Assembly (NCBI GenBank): GCA_023433985.1
Contig: JAEYTN010000157.1
Span: 1-5,370, forward strand
Length of the DNA stretch: 5,370 nt
DNA from: Pseudomonadota bacterium
Lineage (GTDB): Bacteria > Pseudomonadota > Alphaproteobacteria > Rhizobiales > Devosiaceae
Reading direction: 5' to 3'
Below the pieces are notes generated by a model that did no database searches, was not told the DNA's origin, and worked only from the letters and a program-made list of their open reading frames with translations. Below, one piece after another: positions 1 through 5,370 of this stretch (positions are counted from its first letter, which is position 1; each line of letters opens with the position of its first letter). Made by a program: the position numbers and the translations under genes.

Positions 1-29
1 CGCGGCTGAAGCAGCAGATGGGCGGGTGA
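1..29 (+). CDS. Possible C-terminal end of an upstream gene (partial)
   Basis: Reading from base 3, the window opens with codons for RLKQQMGG followed by a TGA stop at 27-29. A charged, Gln-rich helical end of this kind is common in periplasmic solute-binding proteins of sugar ABC importers, and such a gene is usually found just upstream of the permease pair. Only eight codons are visible and the other two frames cannot be excluded: frame 1 stops at 7-9 and frame 2 stays open to about 172. Both the existence of this gene end and the binding-protein identity are inferences from operon convention. Confidence 0.35.
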
Positions 30-56
30 CGCTCACGGGAAGGCGTCCGCCCCCGG

Positions 57-77
57 CCCTCCCCATAGTGGGGAGGG
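57..77. repeat. Intergenic G/C hairpin 1
   Basis: Arms CCCTCCCCA (57-65) and TGGGGAGGG (69-77) are perfect reverse complements of 9 bp around a 3-base TAG loop. No T-run follows, so it does not look like a classical intrinsic terminator. Hairpins of this C-rich/G-rich type are frequent between genes in Hyphomicrobiales genomes. Between a binding-protein gene and its permeases, such a structure often protects the upstream mRNA or lowers read-through, giving more binding protein than permease. That role is inferred. Confidence 0.6.
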
Positions 78-123
78 TGGCGTCCCGCTACCTGGCGACG
101 ACGTGCCAACATGCACCCTCTCA

Positions 124-143
124 CCTCCCCCTTCATGGGGAGG
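124..143. repeat. Intergenic G/C hairpin 2
   Basis: Arms CCTCCCC (124-130) and GGGGAGG (137-143) pair perfectly over 7 bp around a 6-base loop. The arms share their core with hairpin 1, so the two look like copies of one repeat type and could cross-pair in the transcript. A further G-rich run at 146-154 offers GGGAGG (146-151) as an alternative partner for CCTCCC (124-129). It ends about 36 bases before the permease start. There is no T-tract, and no function is demonstrated. Confidence 0.5.
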
Positions 144-179
144 CCGGGAGGGGGCAATCTCGGTTGACCTGACAACAAC

Positions 180-1088
180 ATGACCACCGCCACCCTCCCC
201 CACCGCACCTCCGACCTCCGCCGCGCCCAGGCGCGGACCGGGTGGCTGTTCGTGCTCCCGACATCGGTGCTGTACCTCAGCTTCGTTCTGGTGCCGGTCC
301 TGCTGACGGTGGTGCTGAGCTTCGCCTACTACGATCCGATGCTGGGCTCACGCTGGGTGGGGTTCGAGAACTTCCAGCGCTTCTTCACCGACCGGCGATC
401 GCTGGAAATCCTCTGGAACACGCTGCGCTTCACCTTCTTCGCCGTGACGTTCAACGTCTCCATCGGACTGATCCTGGCGGTTGCGCTGAACCGGGCAATG
501 CCGGGCTGGCTGCTCTACTTCTTCCGCCTCGCCTTCTTCCTGCCGGTGATCATCGCAGCGGCCTTCGTCTCCATCGTCTGGAGCTACTTTTTCGGCGACG
601 AGCTGGGGGTGATCAACTACTTCCTCCGCGTCCTCGGCCTGCCGGCGGTCCGCTGGCTCACCGACGCCAACACCGCCATGACCTCGATCATCGTCATGGA
701 CGTGTGGAAGAACACCGGCTTCTTCATGGTCATCTTCATCGCCGCGCTGCAGGGCGTCCCGAAGAACATCGTCGAGGCCGCGGTGATGGACGGCACGCCA
801 CCCTGGCGGCAATTCTTCCGCATCACGCTGCCTTACATCTCGCCGGTGGTGTTCTTCTGCATCGTCTACGCCTCGATCGGCGCGCTGCAGGTCTACGAGT
901 CGATCGTCATCCTCACCCAGGGCGGGCCCGGCGACGCGACGCGCTCGTTGTCCATCCTGATCGTGGAACAGGGTTTCGGCAGCTTCCAGATCGGCTATGC
1001 GGCAGCGATTTCGGTGGTGATGACCGTCATCATCCTCGTCATCACGGCGATCCAGCAGTTGCTCTCGCGCAAATGGGTGCAGCGATGA
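180..1088 (+). CDS. ABC sugar importer permease, MalF/UgpA type
   Basis: This is an inner-membrane subunit (302 residues) of a carbohydrate ABC importer that should pair with the downstream permease to form the translocation channel. About six hydrophobic segments are visible, near residues 22-48, 81-105, 109-137, 165-190, 219-241 and 270-293. The cytoplasmic EAA loop that docks on the ATPase starts at E199 (EAAVMDG, residues 199-205) and ends with the conserved LP at 217-218. The LTQGGPGDATRSL stretch from about residue 245 is typical of the MalF-like branch. The length is usual for the family. ATG 180 is the first possible start, because an in-frame TGA lies at 165-167; no good Shine-Dalgarno precedes it. 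The gene overlaps the next permease by 4 bases. The family is clear, but the transported sugar cannot be read from the sequence. Confidence 0.95.
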   Translation: MTTATLPHRTSDLRRAQARTGWLFVLPTSVLYLSFVLVPVLLTVVLSFAYYDPMLGSRWVGFENFQRFFTDRRSLEILWNTLRFTFFAVTFNVSIGLILAVALNRAMPGWLLYFFRLAFFLPVIIAAAFVSIVWSYFFGDELGVINYFLRVLGLPAVRWLTDANTAMTSIIVMDVWKNTGFFMVIFIAALQGVPKNIVEAAVMDGTPPWRQFFRITLPYISPVVFFCIVYASIGALQVYESIVILTQGGPGDATRSLSILIVEQGFGSFQIGYAAAISVVMTVIILVITAIQQLLSRKWVQR

Positions 1089-1936
1089 GCGCGGCTCTGC
1101 AGACCCGGGCCGCGAAGCGCTGGCTCGATTGGCAGATCATCGCGGTGATGGCGGTGCTGGCGCTCGGCATGCTGCTGCCGTTCCTGTGGCTGTTCTCGGT
1201 GTCGTTCAAGCCGGTGTCAGAGGCCTACAAGCTGCCGCCGAGCTTTGTGCCCACCAATTTCGACCTCGCGAACTACGCCGCCGTGCTCGCCTCGCGGGTG
1301 CCGTTCCTGCAGATCTACATGAACTCGCTGCTGATCGCCGTGGTGGTGACAGTGGGCCAGCTGGTCACCTGCACCCTCGCCGCCTTCGCCTTCGCCCGGC
1401 TGGAGTTCAGGGGGCGGGACACGCTGTTCTTCATCCTGCTGGTGGGGCTGATGTTCCCCGCGCAGGTGACGATCCTGCCGATCTATCTCGGCTATGCGCG
1501 GGTCGGCCTGATCAACCAGCCGATCGGGCTCGCGCTCATGTACCTCACCTCGAGCTTCGGGGTGTTCCTGATGCGGCAGTTCATGCTGAGCCAGCCCCAG
1601 GCCCTCGAGGAAGCCGCGCTGATGGATGGCGCCGGATACCTCAAGATCTTCTGGCGCATCTCGCTGCCGCAGCTCAGGCCCGCCCTTTCGGCGCTTGGCA
1701 TCATCACCTTCACCCAGACGTGGAACTACTATTTCCAGGCTCGCGTGCTGCTTGGCAAGGAAACCTCGATGACCTTGCCGGTCGCCATGGACGTGCTGCG
1801 CGGCTACCTCGGCTCGGGCTCTCTGTCGCTCGTGATGGCCGCCATGAGCATGTCGATCCTGCCCGTCGTGCTCCTTTTCCTCATTGCCCAGAAGTTCGTG
1901 ATCGTAGGCATCACGATGAGCGGCATCAAGAACTAA
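1085..1936 (+). CDS. ABC sugar importer permease, MalG/UgpE type
   Basis: This is the second membrane subunit (283 residues) of the same importer. Hydrophobic segments lie near residues 17-40, 78-105, 112-138, 141-165, 198-215 and 247-273. The EAA loop is EAALMDGAG from E176, with the LP pair at 194-195, and is a close match to the family consensus. The early FKPVSEAY-LPPSFVPTNF-NY pattern (residues 41-64) is characteristic of the MalG branch. The start is set by an ATGA overlap: ATG at 1085-1087 shares bases with the TGA stop of the first permease (1086-1088), which implies translational coupling. The reading frame stays open far upstream, to 242, but that extension lies across the first permease in another frame, and its Arg/His/Gly-rich translation is not protein-like. 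The substrate is unknown. Confidence 0.95.
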   Translation: MSAALQTRAAKRWLDWQIIAVMAVLALGMLLPFLWLFSVSFKPVSEAYKLPPSFVPTNFDLANYAAVLASRVPFLQIYMNSLLIAVVVTVGQLVTCTLAAFAFARLEFRGRDTLFFILLVGLMFPAQVTILPIYLGYARVGLINQPIGLALMYLTSSFGVFLMRQFMLSQPQALEEAALMDGAGYLKIFWRISLPQLRPALSALGIITFTQTWNYYFQARVLLGKETSMTLPVAMDVLRGYLGSGSLSLVMAAMSMSILPVVLLFLIAQKFVIVGITMSGIKN

Positions 1937-1939
1937 CGC

Positions 1940-1944
1940 AGGGA
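1940..1944 (+). promoter_or_regulatory. Shine-Dalgarno site of the GH116 gene
   Basis: AGGGA lies 9 bases before ATG 1954 and just after the permease stop at 1934-1936. It decides the start of the hydrolase, whose frame is otherwise open back into the permease gene. Confidence 0.6.
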
Positions 1945-1953
1945 CTTTTCTTC

Positions 1954-4530
1954 ATGTGGGACGATCTCGCCTCCATCGACAGCCGCTTCCACTATGCCGG
2001 CGAGCGCACCCGCTACCTGGCGTTTCCGCTCGGCGGCATCGGCTCGGGCGGCTTCTCCATCTCGGGCAGCGGACGGCTGATCGACTGGTCGCTCCGCAAT
2101 CGCCCGGCGCTGCAGAGCTATAACGGGTACAGCCACTTCGCCATCAAGGCGGAGCGGAACGGCGAGCTGGTCGACGCCCGCGTGCTGAACGGCCCCTACG
2201 ACCTCAATCCCTCCGGCGCACCGGGGATGCGCAAGATGTTCGACGGGTTTGGACATGGGGCGAATCGGCAGACCATGGTGGGCGTGCCCCATTTCCGGCA
2301 GGTGGATTTCTACGGGCGCTTCCCCACGGCGGACCTCGTGTTCTCCGATGAGCGCTTCCCCGGCGGGGTGCGGCTGACCGCCTTCTCGCCCTTCATTCCG
2401 CACAACGACCGCGACAGCTCCATGCCCGTGGCGATGCTGGAGTTCGAGATCGTCAACGATACCGCCGATGTCCTGACCTACACGCTTGCCGGGACGCTGG
2501 GGAACTATGGCTCGAACAGCGGCGTGCACACGTTCCGGGAGGCGAGCGGCGTCAGCGCCATTCACCTCACGTCGGCCGATCCGGAGCTGAAGGAGACCGA
2601 GCGCGGCGACCTCACCATCGCGACGGATGCGGAGACGGTAGAACACACGGACTACCATTTCCGCGGCCAGTGGTTCGATGACCTGGCGGTCTACTGGAAG
2701 GAGTTCGCGAAGGCGGGCCTGCTGCCGACCCGGCACTACGATAAATCGCGGACGAAGCACATGTACGCGCAGCCCGAGCACACGACACTGGGCGCGCGGG
2801 TGACAGTGCCGGCCGGCGGGCGGAAGACAGTGCGCTTCGTGATCTCGTGGAGTTTCCCGAAGGGCGACATCTACTGGGCCTTCCGGCCCAAGCCGGATGG
2901 AGCGATCCCCGACCGGGAGACGCCGAACTGGACGAACTACTACTCGACGCAGTGGGCGGATTCGCTCGCCAGCGCCACTGATGCGCTCACGCGCTGGGAC
3001 CAGCTCAAGACGGAGACGGTGGCGTTCCGCGATGGCCTCTTCGGCTCCACCCTGCCGGCGGAGGTAAAGGACGCCTCGAGTTCCACCCTGGCGCTGCTGC
3101 GCACGGCAACGGCGATCCGGCTCGAGAGCGGCGAGCTCTGGGCCTGGGAGGGGCAGCACACCAATGACGGGTCATGCGAGGGTTCGTGCACCCATGTCTG
3201 GAATTACCAGCAGGCGCTCCCGCACCTGTTTCCGGCGATCGAGCGGACGCTGCGGGAGACCGAGTTCACCTACAATATGCTGCCGACGGGCGGCCTGACC
3301 TTCCGCCAGAAACTCCCACTCGGCTCGGGTTTCGACATTATCGGGCCGTGCGCGGACGGGCATTTCGGCGCGATCATCAAGACCTACCGCGACTGGAAGC
3401 TGTCGGGTGACACCGAGTGGCTCGACCGCTACTGGCCCCAGGTGAAGCGCGCCATCGAATATGCCTGGAGCCCGGAAAACCCCGACCGCTGGGATCCGGA
3501 GCAGACCGGCATCCTCTCGGGCCGCCAGCACCAGACGCTGGACATGGAGCTCTTCGGCCCGAACTCGTGGCTCGGCTCCATGTATGTCGCTGCGCTGCTC
3601 GCCACCTCGGAGATGGCCGCCGCTATGGGGGACGGCGAGCTGAGCGAGAATACGGCACGCATGGGCAGGGCCGGCGCCGAGTACATCGACACCGAACTGT
3701 TCAACGGTCGCTGGTTCCACCAGAAGATCGACCTCGGCGACAAAAGCGTACTGACGCCGTTCGACGTGGGGCGCAACGCCGGCGTGCTAGCCGACAGCTT
3801 CATGGACGTCTACTGGTCCGACGAGTTCGGGGAGATCAAGTACCAGATGGGCGAGGGCTGCATCTCCGACCAGATCCTCGGCCAGTGGCACGCCGAGGTC
3901 GCGGGCATCGGCCAGTTCCTCGACAAGGCGAACACCGAGACGGCGCTACGTTCGGTATACCGCAACAACTTCCGGCCAAGCCTCGCCGATCATTTCAACC
4001 CGTGCCGCAACTATGCGTATGAGGACGAAGGCGGGCTGCTGATCGCCACTTACCCCGAAGGTGTGCGGCAGCCGATGGTGGCGGCGCCCTATGCCGAGGA
4101 AGTGTGGACTGGCATCGAGTACATGTCGGCCTCGCACATGATCATGCACGGGATGGTGGACGAAGGCCTGGAGATCGTCCGCGCAGCACGCAACCGGCAT
4201 GACGGTTCGCGGCGCAACCCGTGGAACGACATCGAGTGCGGCTCGTACTACGCGCGCTCCATGTCGGCGTGGCAACTGGTGAACGCCTTTTCCGGTCTGT
4301 CGGCGGACTTCGTGGCGGGCCGGCTGAGCTTCGCGCCCAAGATCGACGGCGACTACAAGCTGTTCTGGTCGGCCGGCAACGGCTACGGCACGTTGACCCG
4401 GAAGGGCGGCAGGGTGACGCTGGAAGTACTCGGCGGCAGGCTGGAGGCGGCTGATATCGTCATCGACAGCACCTCCGCCGGCGGGGTTTCGCTCGTCGCC
4501 GGTCAGCATGCCGTGCTCGGGGTGAACTGA
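1954..4530 (+). CDS. Family GH116 glycoside hydrolase (GBA2-like, DUF608)
   Basis: This is an 858-residue retaining beta-glycosidase candidate. The N-terminal part (about 20-345) matches the GBA2-type beta-sandwich domain, opening with PLGGIGSGG (25-33). The (alpha/alpha)6 catalytic domain (DUF608) spans about 365-780. By comparison with human GBA2 as I recall it, WEGQ (398-401) matches LEGQ, making E399 the likely nucleophile (E527 in GBA2), and QTLD (527-530) matches QTYD, making D530 the likely acid/base (D677). Other shared blocks are [17 protein letters not shown] (638-645), EVWTGIEY (716-723) and the final MSAW. No signal peptide or membrane anchor is seen, so it should act in the cytoplasm on imported glycosides. 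Known GH116 activities include beta-glucosidase, beta-xylosidase, beta-N-acetylglucosaminidase and glucosylceramidase; I cannot choose among them. All six cysteines lie in the catalytic domain (408, 412, 466, 636, 684, 762). A beta-rich tail (about 785-858) follows. It starts 17 bases after the permease stop. Confidence 0.92.
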   Translation: MWDDLASIDSRFHYAGERTRYLAFPLGGIGSGGFSISGSGRLIDWSLRNRPALQSYNGYSHFAIKAERNGELVDARVLNGPYDLNPSGAPGMRKMFDGFGHGANRQTMVGVPHFRQVDFYGRFPTADLVFSDERFPGGVRLTAFSPFIPHNDRDSSMPVAMLEFEIVNDTADVLTYTLAGTLGNYGSNSGVHTFREASGVSAIHLTSADPELKETERGDLTIATDAETVEHTDYHFRGQWFDDLAVYWKEFAKAGLLPTRHYDKSRTKHMYAQPEHTTLGARVTVPAGGRKTVRFVISWSFPKGDIYWAFRPKPDGAIPDRETPNWTNYYSTQWADSLASATDALTRWDQLKTETVAFRDGLFGSTLPAEVKDASSSTLALLRTATAIRLESGELWAWEGQHTNDGSCEGSCTHVWNYQQALPHLFPAIERTLRETEFTYNMLPTGGLTFRQKLPLGSGFDIIGPCADGHFGAIIKTYRDWKLSGDTEWLDRYWPQVKRAIEYAWSPENPDRWDPEQTGILSGRQHQTLDMELFGPNSWLGSMYVAALLATSEMAAAMGDGELSENTARMGRAGAEYIDTELFNGRWFHQKIDLGDKSVLTPFDVGRNAGVLADSFMDVYWSDEFGEIKYQMGEGCISDQILGQWHAEVAGIGQFLDKANTETALRSVYRNNFRPSLADHFNPCRNYAYEDEGGLLIATYPEGVRQPMVAAPYAEEVWTGIEYMSASHMIMHGMVDEGLEIVRAARNRHDGSRRNPWNDIECGSYYARSMSAWQLVNAFSGLSADFVAGRLSFAPKIDGDYKLFWSAGNGYGTLTRKGGRVTLEVLGGRLEAADIVIDSTSAGGVSLVAGQHAVLGVN

Positions 4531-5370
4531 TGGCGGAGATCGAACTCAAGTCGGTGACCAAGAGCTTCCAGTCGCTGGAGGTGATCCACGGCATCGACCT
4601 CACCATCAAGGACGGCTCGTTCACGGTGTTCGTCGGGCCGTCCGGCTGCGGCAAGTCCACCCTGCTTCGCATGATGGCGGGGCTTGAGGAGGTGACGAGC
4701 GGCGAGGTGCAGATCGACGGCGTACGCTGCGACCACCTGCTGCCCTCGGCGCGCGGCATGGCCATGGTGTTCCAGTCCTACGCCCTCTACCCGCACATGA
4801 GCGTGGAGCAGAACCTGCGCTTTGGGCTCGAGAACCAGCGTCTCCCCAAGGCCGAGATCACGGCGCGGGTGCAGCGGGCGGCGGAAATCCTGCAGATCGG
4901 GCATCTGCTGAACCGACGGCCGAGCCAGCTCTCCGGCGGGCAGAGCCAGCGCGTCGCCATCGGCCGTGCCATCGTCAAGGAGCCCAAGGCCTTCCTGTTC
5001 GACGAACCGCTCTCCAATCTCGACGCCGAACTGCGGGTGAAGATGCGCGGTGAACTGATCTCGCTGCACCAGCGGCTTGGCTCGACCATGATCTACGTCA
5101 CCCACGACCAGGTGGAGGCCATGACCATGGCCGACCGGATCGTGGTGCTGAACGAGGGGCGCATCGAGCAGGTCGGCACTCCGGTCGAGCTCTATGCGCA
5201 GCCGCGCAACCTGTTCGTCGCCCACTTCATCGGCGCGCCGCCGATGAATACGCTCAAGGGCACCATTCGTCGCACCAGCAATGGCCTCGCAGTAGAAACC
5301 GCCGGCACCACCATGCCCCTGCCCGGCCGTACCGTCGACCTCCCGGACGGCGCTCCGATAACCCTCGGCA
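4530..5370 (+). CDS. ABC importer ATPase, MalK/UgpC type (partial, 3' end off window)
   Basis: This is the ATP-hydrolysing subunit that would drive the two permeases; 280 codons are visible. Walker A is GPSGCGKST (36-44), the Q-loop is Q82 in [11 protein letters not shown], the signature is LSGGQ (134-138), Walker B is AFLFDE (154-159) with catalytic E159, the D-loop is SNLD (162-165) and the switch histidine is H192 in [13 protein letters not shown]. All key residues are present, so the part seen looks functional. After [11 protein letters not shown] (about 233-243) the sequence enters the C-terminal OB-fold/TOBE regulatory domain of the CUT1 sugar-importer ATPases. Members usually have about 350-370 residues, so roughly 80 are missing beyond the window. 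ATG 4530 overlaps the TGA of the hydrolase (4528-4530) by one base, and GGGGTGA (4519-4525) may serve as ribosome binding site. Such ATPases can serve several importers, so partnership with these permeases is likely but not certain. Confidence 0.95.
   Translation, partial: MAEIELKSVTKSFQSLEVIHGIDLTIKDGSFTVFVGPSGCGKSTLLRMMAGLEEVTSGEVQIDGVRCDHLLPSARGMAMVFQSYALYPHMSVEQNLRFGLENQRLPKAEITARVQRAAEILQIGHLLNRRPSQLSGGQSQRVAIGRAIVKEPKAFLFDEPLSNLDAELRVKMRGELISLHQRLGSTMIYVTHDQVEAMTMADRIVVLNEGRIEQVGTPVELYAQPRNLFVAHFIGAPPMNTLKGTIRRTSNGLAVETAGTTMPLPGRTVDLPDGAPITLG

Noticed and set aside
57..77. Hairpin 1 as a rho-independent terminator
   Set aside because: No run of T follows the stem and the downstream genes look co-transcribed, so I kept it only as a hairpin repeat.
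93..108. TGGC...GCCA inverted repeat as a LacI-type operator
   Set aside because: Only the outer four bases of each half match and the inner bases do not pair, so this is expected by chance in GC-rich sequence.
164..169. TTGACC as a promoter -35 element
   Set aside because: It lies only 10 bases before the start codon, so its -10 and start site would fall inside the gene, and no matching -10 is evident.
242..1084. In-frame upstream extension of the second permease, giving a 564-residue reading frame
   Set aside because: It overlaps the first permease in another frame, and its translation is rich in Arg, His, Gly and Pro with no family resemblance. It is an artefact of few stop codons in GC-rich DNA.
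1129..1953. In-frame upstream extension of the GH116 gene across the second permease
   Set aside because: The extension has shadow-frame composition, whereas ATG 1954 has a Shine-Dalgarno site and begins right where family similarity starts.
1933..3159. Long antisense open frame (408 codons) opposite the hydrolase gene
   Set aside because: The composition is Arg/Val/Gly-rich with no recognisable motif, and it lies opposite a clear conserved protein. The same applies to the antisense frames at 3172-3720, 3946-4509 and 4503-5225.
4530..5370. LSGGQSQRV in place of the commoner LSGGQRQRV as a sign of an impaired ATPase
   Set aside because: The core LSGGQ and every catalytic motif are intact; the residue after the signature varies in this family.

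Overview
The window is one co-directional (+ strand) gene cluster from a GC-rich bacterium. Third codon positions are mostly G or C. The gene styles and the C-rich/G-rich hairpins between genes resemble Hyphomicrobiales-type Alphaproteobacteria (for example Devosia or Mesorhizobium relatives). That placement is inference from style only, because no rRNA or other marker gene is present.

Layout. Bases 1-29 are probably the last codons of an upstream gene. By position this would be the sugar-binding protein of the transporter, but too little is visible to say. Bases 30-179 are intergenic and hold two short C-rich/G-rich hairpins. Bases 180-1088 and 1085-1936 encode two ABC sugar-importer permeases of the MalF/MalG (UgpA/UgpE) type, overlapping by 4 bases. 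Bases 1954-4530 encode an 858-residue cytoplasmic glycoside hydrolase of family GH116 (relatives of the non-lysosomal glucosylceramidase GBA2), with both catalytic carboxylates recognisable. From base 4530 to the window end runs the importer ATPase (MalK/UgpC type), overlapping the hydrolase stop codon by one base and cut off by the window edge inside its C-terminal regulatory domain.

How it fits together. The hydrolase gene sits between the permeases and the ATPase, with short gaps or overlaps on both sides. The cluster therefore reads as one transcription unit that imports a glycoside intact and cleaves it inside the cell. The hydrolase has no signal peptide, which agrees. The substrate cannot be read from the sequence: a beta-glucoside, beta-xyloside or related soluble glycoside is most likely from the known activities of GH116. 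The main points for a second look are the placement of a GH116 enzyme within an importer operon, the clustering of all six of its cysteines in the catalytic domain around active-site motifs, and its extra beta-rich C-terminal tail. I saw no RNA gene, mobile element, CRISPR array or convincing promoter.
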